From Myotis daubentonii (Eukaryota > Chordata > Mammalia > Chiroptera > Vespertilionidae), in contig NC_081849.1 of the NCBI RefSeq assembly GCF_963259705.1, positions 53,478,093 through 53,542,092 of the forward strand: 64,000 bases of DNA. Direction: 5' to 3'. Shown here piece after piece: positions 47,791-58,142 of this stretch; position 1 is the stretch's first letter; each line of letters begins with the position of its first letter. The notes beneath the pieces are model-generated. The model was given only the letters and a program-made list of their open reading frames with translations. It had not been told where the DNA came from and made no database searches. Position numbers and translations under genes: made by a program.

Positions 47791-49400
47791 AAAAATTCCC
47801 CCCAACTAGAATGGGGAAAGAAGCTAGAAAACAATCCAAAATTCAACTTGCTTAATCACTAGCCAGTAATATTACTGGAACTACTCTGTAAGACCTGAGG
47901 AAAGTGGAAATAAAAAGGTAACATGCCAAAGGAATTTTTCCTTCGGATTCTGTTCTCACTTCATGTCCCCATGGTGCTGATATAAGCACAGATCCTTTGT
48001 GAGAGCCAAGAAAATAAGCATATTCTGCTTAAATCAAGTGTTTTTTTAGTATAAATTTAGAGATGTGATGAGTTAAGTCCTGGCTTTATTATTATTGTTG
48101 CTGTTATTATGGTTATTTCCACCTCTAAATGTATGGTACTTCTCTCAGGAATAGTAACCTGTTTAAGAAAGTGAATTCTTTTTACCATAAGCAAAAAAAT
48201 CATTCCTAATTCTTGCCTAGGATGTCAATATGGTCATCAAATGTTCAGTGACACTGAAAATTCAGTTTGCATGACTACCAAATTTGACACTAATGTCTGG
48301 AAGCCTTATCTAACTTGTAACACCATTCATGGTCTCAAGCTCTTAAACACTCACACTGTCATAGCACTAAGTGCTTGGATTTGAAAAGGCAGATTGTTTG
48401 CCTAAAGGAATAAAAAGAAAGCTGAAAACAATATAACCTCTGTTTCAATGAATCAATTTAAATCTAATAGAAAAGTTGCATAGCAATGGTAATAACAAAA
48501 GCAACAACCAAATTAGCATTATTTAATGTCATAAACACTATTCGGACTTGGCCTAAAATTTCTAGACAGTCTTTATGTTGGAGCCACCCCAGACTCAAAA
48601 TTCTTTTTTGCTACTGAGCAAATGTTGGTGCCTGTTATGTATCAGTGATGAACTAAGCACCAGATTCAAGTGGATAATTAGCAACCAGACACAGTCTCTA
48701 ACCTCCTGGAACTTATGGCCTACATGTGTTCACCCTGATGGAGACTGAATCCTGTCAGAGCAATACCAAGAGGTGATGGACAGTAGTAAGATGATGGAGT
48801 GAGATGGTAGAAACAGGAATAGAAAAAAAACCGTGAGAGTTAGAAAAAAAACAGTGAGAGTGACATGATGAAAATGAGAAAGAGAATGGTGCCCCCAAAG
48901 ACTCAGGATTGCCCAGCACTGCCCTATGCATTGATCTGAGAGCACCTGCCTTGTAACCTTTTTATAATACCCAATCTTTCATTATTACAGCAATCTTTAT
49001 GAGGAGCCTAACTTTATATTCTTGGATTAATATTTATAGTTTCTAAGGCAAATAGTAAGTTCCCATATTTTATTATATTACATTTCTTTTTCATTAAAAC
49101 TAACATGCTACAGAGTTCAGGATCTAACAGTGAGGTGATAAAAAGTGAAAAACTAAATGTCAGCTCCTTATGAGGTCATAATAGCTTAATGACTGATACT
49201 GCACCAACAATGTGTGTAGATAGAATATGAACAACATACATATATTTTAATTAACTTTATATTTCTGAACTGTATTTCAGAAAATTACTATAAATAGGAA
49301 TAAACAAAATTAATTTTTGTGTTTCTATAAAAATAATTTATTTCTAAAATAAACAGGTTTTTACTATTAACTATATGTATATATTTTGTGGAGTGCACAA
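47791..49400. other. AT-rich intergenic DNA
   Basis: An L2-like trace lies at about 48610-48720. A 21-bp unit ('tagaaaaaaaac(c/a)gtgagagt') is tandemly duplicated at about 48820-48862. No gene seen. Confidence 0.4.
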
Positions 49401-49405
49401 TTCTA

Positions 49406-50049
49406 TCTACACTAATAAAAGAGAAACATGCAAATTGGTGTCACTCTGCTACCCTTCCCATTGGCTAATCAGGGCGATATGCAAATTAACTGCCAGTCAA
49501 GATGGCGGCCGGAAGCCAGGCAGCTTGAAGCAAACATGAGGCTTGCTTGCTTAAGTGACGGAGGAAGCCAACGTTCCCCGCCTGCTGCTGCGGGCCTCTG
49601 AGCTTGCAGTTTGAAACACAGTTACAAATATAGAAGCTAAACAAAACCCCAGAAACCTGCTTTCAGCCAGCTGGGATCTCAGAGCTGGAGTTGAAGCAGT
49701 GTTTTGATTATAGAACCCAAACAAACCAGATACCTGCTTTCAGCAGCCGAGGCCTAAGAGCTGGAGCCAAGCCTCAGAGCTAAAGCTGGCCCAGAATAAA
49801 AAAGAAAAAGAAAAACAAGAGCGGTTGGGAGCTTCAGTCAACCGCCAGCCTGAAAACAGCCCTCAGCCCCTCACCCAGACTGGCCAGGCACCCCAGTGGG
49901 GACCCCCACCCTGAAGGGGGTGTGACCAGCTGCAAACAACCATAAGCCCCTCACCCAGGCAGGCCTGGCACCCAAGCGGGACCCCCACCCTGATCCAGGA
50001 CATCCTTCAGGGCAAACCAGCCGGCCCCTACCCGTACACCAGGCCTCTA
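49406..50049 (+). mobile_element. HeliBat-type Helitron, upstream member of a tandem pair
   Basis: 5' end TCTACACTAATAAAAG after A (49405), the form of one HeliBat subfamily. The first 110 bp hold two ATGCAAAT octamers (49428-49435 and 49479-49486), ATTGGCTAAT (49460-49469, inverted CCAAT) and AAGATGGCGGC (49499-49509, YY1-like). The interior contains an imperfect duplication ('cctgctttcagc...agctggag' at about 49658 and 49734), possibly captured host sequence. The 3' end 'cgtacaccaggcctcta' matches the HeliBat terminus but lacks the final G of CTAG and is followed directly by the next Helitron. Confidence 0.82.
49428..49509 (+). promoter_or_regulatory. Cluster of octamer, CCAAT and YY1-like motifs in Helitron 5' end
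   Basis: Exact ATGCAAAT twice, an inverted CCAAT box between them, and an exact AAGATGGCGGC at the end. Each matches the core consensus of a known factor (POU/Oct, NF-Y, YY1). Whether they are bound is not shown by the sequence. Confidence 0.5.
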
Positions 50050-50867
50050 TCCTATATAGTAAAAGGGTAATATGCCTCCCCGCACCAGGATCAGCAGAGC
50101 CACAAGGCCTCCCAGCACTGGGATCAGCGTGACGGGGGCAGCGCCCAAACTCCCTGATCGCCCTGTGGCTCTGTGTGTGACAGGGGGCGGGGCCACAACC
50201 TACCTATCCACCCTGCTCTGTTCATGACAGGGGAAGGCGCCCCAACCCCCTGATCAGCCCTACTCTGTGCCTGATAGGGGGGAGCTCCCCAACCCCCTGA
50301 TTGCCCTGCAGCTCTATGTGTGACAGGGTGCGGCGCCCCAACCCCCTGATCGGCCCTGCTCTGTGGGTGATAGAGGGCGGTGCCCAAACGTCCCCCATGG
50401 GCCCTGCTCTGTGTGTGATGGGGTAGAGCCATAACCTCCCCATTGGCCCTGCCCGGAGTGTGACAGGGTGCAGCGCCCCAACCCCCTGATCCGCCCTGCT
50501 CTGCGTGTGAGAGGGGGGAGATCCCCAACCCCCTGATCGACCCTGCTCTGTGTGTGACAGGGTACGGAGCCCCAACCCCCCTTATGGGCCCTGCTCTGTG
50601 AGTGACAGGGTACGGAGCCCCAACCCCCTGATTGGCCGTGCTCTGTGCATGACAGGGGGCAGCACCCCAACTCCCCAATTGGCCCTGCTCTGAGCCCGAC
50701 CAGGAGCTGCACCTAGGGATTGCGCCTGCCCTCTGCCACCCGGGAGCAGGCCTAAGCCAGCAGGTCGTTATCTCCCGAGGGGTCCCAGATTGCAAGAGGG
50801 CACAGGCCGGGCTGAGGAACCCCCTCTCCCTCCCGAGTGCACAAATTTTTGTGCACCGGGCCTCTAG
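50050..50867 (+). mobile_element. HeliBat-type Helitron, downstream member with ~48-bp tandem repeats
   Basis: Starts TCCTATATAGTAAAAGGG directly at the end of the preceding Helitron. Ends with the hairpin GTGCACAAATTTTTGTGCAC (50838-50857), then 'cgggcctCTAG' and T (50868). The interior (about 50105-50700) is a minisatellite of about 12 degenerate copies, period 47-49 bp, each with 'ccctgctctgtgtgtgacaggg' and 'ccccaaccccctgat'. Nonautonomous. Confidence 0.88.
50105..50700 (+). repeat. ~48-bp minisatellite inside Helitron
   Basis: The 'ctctgt' block recurs near 50169, 50216, 50263, 50312, 50359 and on to about 50690, a spacing of 47-49 bp. Because the period is close to a multiple of three, minus-strand frames stay open for up to 223 codons; these are not genes. 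Confidence 0.9.
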
Positions 50868-51085
50868 TATATTATAAATCTCATATATTTTAGAGCAAAA
50901 TGTTATGCTAAATTAGAAAAGAACATTTTTAGCTATTACATGACTATGTCATTTAATTCACTGAAATTTTCAAACATCTTTTTTGTTAAAAAAAATCTTT
51001 TAACATACAATGTAGCATATTTCCTATAATTATTTATTAGAAAAGTAATAATTTTGATGTTAATTTTAAGGCAATTACATGGTAT

Positions 51086-51209
51086 CCCCCCAAAAAATGT
51101 ATATACACTTTAATAGCTGATAGTTATTAAATGAAAAAGAAATGTATTTTAATAAACACTGTTTTTGTCATTATATTTAAAGTGTGTATACATTTTTGTG
51201 GTGACACCC
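51086..51209. mobile_element. Mariner-type MITE, second family
   Basis: TA on both sides (51084-51085 and 51210-51211). Left end 'ccccccaaaaaatgtatata', right end 'tacatttttgtggtgacacc', giving an inverted repeat of about 30 bp that continues into 'acactttaa/ttaaagtgt'. No coding. Confidence 0.75.
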
Positions 51210-51211
51210 TA

Positions 51212-51861
51212 TATTTTGTGAAAATAATGTTAAATTTCTGTACCAACCAAAAATTTTACATGGTTTGCTTTAACATTAATTATGAAAATCATGACCAAAA
51301 CAATATTCTTTTATACAAAGAAAGTTAACTACAGCATAGACTCAGTATCTCTGGTGTTATAGCAAAGATGATTCAAATGGGATCACTTAGCAATGGAGAA
51401 CTTAGTAAAATAAGCACTGGAAATTCAATGGTGAATAAAATAGACATGATCCTTGACATATTCAAGAGTGTAGCCTACTAAGAAGAATCGTAATATCTAG
51501 AATAGATCTATTTGGGCATTATAGAAAGAACAGAAATTATTATTTGAGAATGATTCAACTTCCAAACTCTAGGCTATTTCACAGAAGATGGAACTTGGTA
51601 CTATATCCTAAGTTAGCGTGAAATTGGTATTACTCCAAGCCTAGTTCAGTACTTATATTTTTCTAAGATGCCACTGGTTATAAGACATATTATTTGTATG
51701 TTCGGCTAGAATGAAAAAATACTGCCAATTAAAGATGGCATATCCTTGTTTGCAAGAGACATCCCCTTTTCAGAAGTAGTAAAGTATGAAAAAATGTGCA
51801 TCTTAAAATCAGTGAAACCCAATAAAGAAAATCTCACTTAAATCTCCCTTTCGGCTAGCGC
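51212..51861. other. AT-rich intergenic DNA
   Basis: No repeat ends or coding potential seen. Confidence 0.4.
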
Positions 51862-52073
51862 CAATGGTTGGCAAACTCATTAGTCAACAGAGCCAAATAT
51901 CAACAGTACAACGATTGAAATTTCTTTTGAGAGCCAAATTTTTTAAACTTAAACTATATAGGTAGGGACATTGTTATTAACTTAATTAGGGTACTCCTAA
52001 GGCTTAGGAAGAGCCACACTCAAGGGGCCAAAGAGCCGCATGTAGCTCGCGAGCCGCAGTTTGCCGACCACGG
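51862..52073 (+). mobile_element. hAT MITE (family shared with 60277-60488)
   Basis: 212 bp. Left end CAATGGTTGGCAAAC, right end GTTTGCCGACCACGG. Internal 'cattagtcaacagagcc', 'ttaggaagagccacactcaa' and 'agagccgcatgtagctcgcg'. The 8-bp flanks are decayed (only the ctagc core agrees). Near-identical to the copy at 60277, and both share CCACGG instead of CCACTG at the right end. Confidence 0.85.
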
Positions 52074-52081
52074 ATCTAGCC

Positions 52082-53444
52082 TGTTCATCATTAATGCTTC
52101 CCCAATTTTCTAAGCTGGTTCATGTCTCATATCCAGTGTCAGAATAGTAACTTCCTTGAAGCAAGTCTTCTTTACTAAATTCTGAATAGTCTATCCCCTT
52201 TCTTGCAATAGATAAACATAGTCACTTCTGAGTGGACTGTTTTTATAAGATAATGCCGGGGTGACTAATAGAAAGAAAAGAAAATGAGTAAACTGCCTGG
52301 AAATTAAGAATGCAAGAACATGTTGCATAAAGTAAAGGGAGGAAGAGCAGGAAATATAAGGTTCCTGGGAGCTCAAATCTCTACAAGGCTCTGCGCTGAC
52401 TATGATATTGTGCTGACCATGAGTAAGGATCCTGTCTTCGAATTTTCAAGACCTTCCTATTCTCCAATCTACCACCAACTAAAGACCCCAGGTATGTGGG
52501 ACCTACTTGTCCAAAGGTACAATAACCACTACAAATCCAGCACATTCCTGAGTAACTGCTGAAAGAGTAAGTAAAACAAAGGTCAATTCCCCAGATTTAC
52601 TGTCCCCCGAGGAACTATATTTTGAGCTTGAAATGGCTTTTTTATGTCTGTATACATTTTATTTCCAATTCTGTTTTGTTTTTGCACTGAAAGAACCCCC
52701 TTTTATGTTGAACGTTACCAGAAGTCTCTCTCACTGAACAGGCATTGGGGACTTTATTACATGCAGTCTGACACAAGTGGGCACTGTCCTGTCCACGACA
52801 CAACAGGACATTAATATTTCTGTCTAAGCTCTCCAAGTCTACTAACAAGTGGAATAATCCTCACAGTTCAACATGTGGAGCACACCGGCCGTGGGAGTTT
52901 TGATTCTTTAGGTAGAACTTGCTGATATTCTAATGACACTTCTTTAAAGAAAGAGAAAAGGTGGGTGGCCCTTTGAATTACAGAAAGTTCACTTCCAGCA
53001 CCTACCCAGATACACGTGTAAAATGCTAGTGAGAGGGAAATACGGCTCACCAGGAACGGATGTTGCCTCTGAATTCTTTCAGTTCTGTTCTCACATCAAG
53101 AAAACTAATCATTAGGAATTAAAACCTACACTGTTTTATTTTTAGCTCAGTTGAGGAGAAACTTGTTATTTCTTCCACTCCATGAATGACACAGAAGATA
53201 TCCTCCTAAAGTCTAACAATATGAATAATTCTGCTGATTTTTCCAATTTTGGGGAAAACACCTATATTTTGTTGTAAATGAAGATTAATTATGAGTCACA
53301 GATGTAAAGACATTTTTTCTGTTTCTAAAATTCTACTTTGGTTACAGATAAGACCAAGGACACCCTACTTCAACATGCCATGGTGGGAAACGGTCCTGAG
53401 AAGATTCTGGCAGAGGTGGGGTTTGGGCCCACTTCTATATGTTA
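52082..53444. other. intergenic DNA, no gene seen
   Basis: Short open frames only, none with a domain. Confidence 0.4.
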
Positions 53445-53452
53445 CTGTAGTG

Positions 53453-53685
53453 CAGTGATGGCGAACCTTTTGAGCTCGGCGTGTCAGCATTTTGAAAAAC
53501 CCTAACTTAACTCTGGTGCTGTTCACATATAGAAATTTTTTGATATTTGCAACCATAGTAAAACAAAGACATATTTTTGATATTTATTTTATATATTTAA
53601 ATGCCATTTAACAAAGAAAAATCAACCAAAAAAAATGAGTTCGCGTGTCACCTCTGACACGCGTGTCATAGTTTCGCCATCACTG
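53453..53685 (+). mobile_element. hAT MITE (CAGTGATGGCGAACC family)
   Basis: 233 bp. Left end CAGTGATGGCGAACC, right end 'gtttcgccatcactg', target duplication ctgtagtg/ctttagtg (7 of 8). The right part contains the palindromic 'gacacgcgtgtca'. Nonautonomous; its autonomous partner is not in the window. Confidence 0.88.
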
Positions 53686-53811
53686 CTTTAGTGGGTGGTG
53701 GTAGGGGATGCTCTGGGCCTGGAGAGAGAGTCAGCACCAACCAAACTCCATGAAATGGGTTTCTCAACAAGAAAGGGGAGCTGATACTAGAAGGGAGCTG
53801 GGCAGACACTT

Positions 53812-53995
53812 TTTTCTTTTTAAAAAAATTAAATTTATTAGGATGACATTGGTTAATAAGATTGTATAGGTTTAAAATGTAGATTTCTATAAACATAATC
53901 TGTATATTGCATTGTGTGCCCACACCCAAAGTTAAATAATCTTCTGTCACCATTTATTTGCCCCCTTACCCTTTACTAGCTCCCCCACCGCTACT
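53812..53995 (-). repeat. L1 3' end (minus strand)
   Basis: T-rich start, 'ttattaggatgacattggtt', 'ctgtatattgcattgtgtg' and 'tctgtcaccatttatttgcc': the same antisense L1 3' region as at 1413. Truncated after about 180 bp. Confidence 0.75.
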
Positions 53996-54400
53996 GTCAC
54001 TTTTAAACCATAAACTCTAGGTCCAGATATAGGAACAAAGCATCCATGATATAACACAGACAAGGAACATGCTGGATTCAAATGCGTCAAGTATCAAGAA
54101 CATCATTTAGAAGGAAAGTGTACTAGACTGTGAACCAGAAGATATGCTGCAGGGCAATGCTTGGGAAATCTCAGAGCAGCCTCTTAATCTCTGTAAATGT
54201 AAGCCATTCCTATAACACACTGTCCAATTTTAAAATAAGAAAAATAATCACTGCCCCTCCCTGCTGCCAGGAGATATGGGGGATTGTTTCATAGTACCCT
54301 GTATTTTTTTAAATAATATTTATTTTTCCACTTACAAAAGCAATATATACTCATTGTAGAAGTTTTTTTAAAAAATCAGGACAAATATACAAAAACAAAA
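53996..54400. other. unassigned sequence between L1 end and VES
   Basis: AT-rich with no clear repeat ends. I see no coding potential. Confidence 0.35.
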
Positions 54401-54409
54401 ACTATCCTA

Positions 54410-54622
54410 CTGCCTGCCTGGTGTGGCTCAGTGGTTGAGCATCGACCTATGAACCAAGAGGTCACAGTTCGATTCCTGGTCAGGGCACATGCCTGTGTTG
54501 CAGGCTCAATCCCCAGTGTGGGGTGTGCAGGAGGCAGCTAATCAATGATTCTCTCTCATCATTGATTTTTCTATCTCACTATTTCTCTCTGAAATCAATA
54601 ATAAAAATATATTTTTAAAAAT
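54410..54622 (+). mobile_element. VES SINE
   Basis: Head 'gcctgcctggtgtggctcagtgg', B-box-like 'agttcgattcctgg', the typical body and an 'aaatcaataataaaaat' tail. Target duplication aaactat/aaactac at about 54399-54409 and 54623-54633. Confidence 0.9.
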
Positions 54623-54633
54623 AAACTACCCTG

Positions 54634-55720
54634 TAAACCTACTATTCTGACATAACTTTTTATATATTCTTTAATGCTGTTTCCACAATTTGTATTTCAA
54701 TGGTATAAAATTATACATGGCTCTGTACACTCCCGCTGACACTTCACATTGTGAGTGTTGATTTCAAGCACTAGCACAGCAATTTAAAATTGAGTGACAT
54801 ATTATGATAGACTGCACATTATGGCAGGGTAACAAAGAATGATCTTCAATATACTTTCATCAAATATTTCTCTATAAAGTAGGCAAAGCAAATTCCTCTG
54901 ATGTGGTGACCAGGCAGCAGTCACAGAAGCAGTAGTTTCCTGATGTTGGTGCTCTTCCCCAAGAAACTTCAGGGTGCACAGTGGGTCACCAGGGATGGAC
55001 TCCAGACCCGCTAAATCTGCACAGCCCTATACGCGTACAATATAGACAGGACAATCATCTGTGTATTCTAAGTGAAAATTCTGGAGCCAGAACCCCACAC
55101 AACATTTACCTGCTCACCCAACAAACATTACCCTGGGGTGGGGGTGTACACCACCACCAGGTATCTAGTCCAATAGACTCTTTCCCAGTTGCCTGGCTAG
55201 AGATACCTATTCCTACTATAGCTCTCTGGCAAAATGTTTTGTGTAGTGTTAAGCTTAGAAAGACAACGCAAAGGACCAGAAATCTACTGGTTTGAAAATA
55301 AAACTTTTTAGTCATTTGGGGACATCTTTACATTTTCCGTAGATGGTAGGTCCTAGAAAAGCAGTCTAGAAATAAGGTAGAATACCATATTTTTATTTGT
55401 TTTTACAAAATAATGTAGGCTTCTCCCTAAAAATCAGGAGAATAGTCTATGGTCTGTTTGCACCTGGCTGTGACAACTGCCCATGCAAAAAAGAACACCT
55501 AGCTTCCTCCCCACGTGTGACAGCAAAGAGGATGCTTCTGTGTGAGAATGTAACAATGGTAGAAAACTTAGTATCTCCAATGCTTATGTCTCCCTTGACC
55601 TATTGTTATAATTCTATGCTTCTATGTTATCGGTTTCAGCTGGGCAGGTGTGTGTAACCTGCCCTCTTGGACTGGAACTTTATTTAATTTTTACTGTGAC
55701 CACTTATGAAAGCTGCATGG
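54634..55720. other. intergenic DNA, no gene seen
   Basis: Short open frames at 54981-55295 and 55397-55657 have no domain or splice context. Confidence 0.4.
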
Positions 55721-55721
55721 C

Positions 55722-55905
55722 AGGATTTGGAATTGGAACTTAAGGCTCAGTCTTCACCAAATAGTTGGGTGACTTTAAGCAAGTGGCTGAATGTCTCTGA
55801 GCCTCAGTTTCCTCATGTGAAAATGGAGTGAACAATGTCAAACCTTCCTCCATTACATTATTTGAGGCTCCAGTGAGATAATGTTTATCTAAGTGTTTAC
55901 TCACT
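55722..55905 (+). repeat. MIR SINE
   Basis: Clear MIR core: 'gggtgactttaagcaagtgg', 'ctctgagcctcagtttcctcatgtg', 'aaaatggagtgaacaatg', and 'agtgagataatg'. Confidence 0.85.
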
Positions 55906-55932
55906 AAAATGCTAATGTAATCATAATTTCCA

Positions 55933-56095
55933 TTCTTAAACCCTTGAATGGCTCCTCTCTCATTCTAGAATCAGGTCCAAAATACTTACGGAGTCCTTCA
56001 TAGTCCTTCCTATCCAGCCTCATCTCCTGTACCTCTCTCTCTGCTGGCACTCAACATTCCAGGCACACTAGCCCATCTCATTGAGTCGTTTCCTT
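55933..56095 (+). repeat. L2 LINE remnant
   Basis: 'cttaaacccttgaatggctcc', 'aatcaggtccaaaatactta', 'tatccagcctcatctcctg' and 'ccaggcacactagcccatct' follow the L2 3' coding/UTR region. Confidence 0.6.
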
Positions 56096-57270
56096 TTTCA
56101 AATATATAATGGAATGGGGGGGAGTCAAATTGACTATCTTTTCAAAACATCTGCTACCTCAAGGCAAGGTCTCCCAAAGCTTGCTTCCAAAAATATCCTT
56201 TTAGGGTCTGAATCACAACTGCCAAGTCTGCATGCTTTCTGCAGATATTGAGAAATATCCTTTGAGTACCAAAAGCGTAATATTAATATCAGTGATCTAG
56301 TATTATGACTTTATGTCTGGCCTTCAAAGATCATTTACTCATTTCAAAACTGTTTATAAATCAACAGGTGTTGTGCCCTGTTTAGCTAATTCACAGTGGA
56401 GTCAACAGCAGACGGATGAACAGCTTGGCATCTGGCTTTGGCCCTACTGCAGAATTGCCAAGAGAAGCCCAAGCATCCTGCATCACCTGCCTTTTCTAAG
56501 GCTTCTGTTGTCATACAAATGGCTCATTTTTTTGGCTCCAGCAATGCTTGAAATTGGCTGTCTGGTGTTACAGAATGCCTGACCCTGACCAGGGGGCAAA
56601 TGTCAAGCCATGCCAGAATGCACAGCTTGGTTTCCAAATGACTAGGAAAATTCACTGCTTTGGAAAAGGGCATCATGCTGGCTTGTTGCCAAGAACTATG
56701 GAAAATTATTTCATACTTAATTAAAAAATTCACTTTTCTGCCTGCTAGTCAGCCATTGTGACACTGAAATTATAGAATTGCACCCCCATCTTTTATCTTT
56801 TCTCCTATCTTTAGTCACTGAATTGATCAAAAACTTGAGTGGAAATACAATGCACTCAATGTAGTCTGATTTCGCAATGAGTTTGTCTTATGTTGGACTC
56901 CCTAGAAGCAGAGCTTGGAGTGGGTGTTCCGGAGCAAGTATAACCTATTGAGGTAGTGCTTTGGAGAAACTAAAGGAAGCAGGCAGGGCAGGAGAATTCT
57001 GGTCTGAGACCATAGGGAGTCTGGGAGCATGAATTGAACCTCACAGCTTGTGTCAACAAGAGGCTGTCACCCTTCCATGTCAGCCAGTCATTGACCCATG
57101 GGCCTCCCAGGCCATTTCAGGCCAATCTCCGGAAAAGCGCAGCACTGAGCTCTGAGGAGCCAACACCTACAGCATCCGGGGATGGGTACACAAGCCTCAT
57201 AAAGGAATCTATGCAAAAACTGTAGCTACTTCACTGGTCTATTATACTCATCCCATAAATCTTTGCCATC
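56096..57270. other. intergenic DNA, no gene seen
   Basis: Nothing recognisable; short open frames only. Confidence 0.4.
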
Positions 57271-57274
57271 ATAA

Positions 57275-57693
57275 TACTACATAATAAAAGCATAATATGC
57301 AAATCAACTGAACAGTGGAACAACCAGTCACTATGATGCACACTGACCATCAGGGAGCAGATGCTCATTGCAGAATCTGCCCCCTGGTGGTCAGTGTGCT
57401 CCCACAGTGGGAGCACCACTCAGCCAGAAGCCAGGCTCATGACTGGTGAACGCACCGGTGAGAGCCTCTCCCGCCTCCACTGCAGGTGGGCAGTAAGGAG
57501 TGAGAGATCCCGGACTGCGAGAGCCCCGGACTATGAGAAAGATTCTGACTGGGGGATCGGGCCTAAGCCAGCAGGCGAACATCCCCTGAAGGTTCCCAGA
57601 CTGCAAGAGTGCGCAGGCTGGGCTGAGGGACTGCCCCGCCTCCACCCTGCCCCCTCTCCCCCAGTGCATGAATCTCATGCACCGGGCCTCTAG
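57275..57693 (+). mobile_element. HeliBat-type Helitron with internal hairpin
   Basis: 5' end TACTACATAATAAAAG (first two bases TA instead of TC) after A, with an ATGC-AAAT octamer at about 57297. 3' end: hairpin 'gtgcatgaatctcatgcac' (57664-57682), 'cgggcctCTAG' and T. Interior: a 23-bp inverted repeat (57338-57360 and 57377-57399). The right arm contains CCACCAGGGGGCA on the minus strand. Same subfamily as 60234-60815. No coding. Confidence 0.88.
57338..57399. promoter_or_regulatory. Hairpin with CTCF-like motif in Helitron
   Basis: Arms 57338-57360 and 57377-57399 pair at 21 of 23 positions around a 16-base loop. The right arm read on the minus strand gives CCACCAGGGGGCA, an exact CTCF core; the left arm is the same with two transitions (CCATCAGGGAGCA). 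Binding is not shown. Confidence 0.5.
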
Positions 57694-57904
57694 TTAATAT
57701 AATATTGTTATAATCACTGTGTTTGCTAAGGAAGCCTATATATAAGTAAGAAGTATCTTTGAGTCCCAAACTAGGCCATACCTATTACAATCTCATAAAG
57801 ATAGCAAGAAACTGAGAATTTGGAAAAAATGTAATTTCCTTTTGGCCCATCAAATTATAGATAGCTGATCATGGTCTATAGGAAATTCATATAAAACAAG
57901 GGAT

Positions 57905-58133
57905 GTGTGTCTGACCCATGTGGCTCCATGGTTGAGCATTGGCCTATAACCCAGGAGGTGGGGGTTCAATTCCCAGTCAGAGCACATGCCCAGGTTGCAG
58001 GCTCAATCCCCAGTAAGGGGCATTCAGGAGGCAACTAATCAATGATTCTGTCTCATCATTGATGTTTCTATCTCTCCCTCTCCCTTCCTCTCTGGAATCA
58101 ATAAAATACATTTTGAAAAATAAAAAAAATAAG
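57905..58133 (+). mobile_element. VES SINE
   Basis: Head 'gacccatgtggctccatggttgagc', B-box-like 'ggttcaattcccag', the typical body and an A-rich tail. Target duplication acaagggat at 57896-57904 and 58134-58142. Confidence 0.9.
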
Positions 58134-58142
58134 ACAAGGGAT

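Noticed and set aside
50124..50795. 223-codon minus-strand open frame, plus overlapping frames of 132 and 117 codons
   Set aside because: All three lie on a degenerate ~48-bp minisatellite in a Helitron; the near-multiple-of-three period keeps frames open. No domain.
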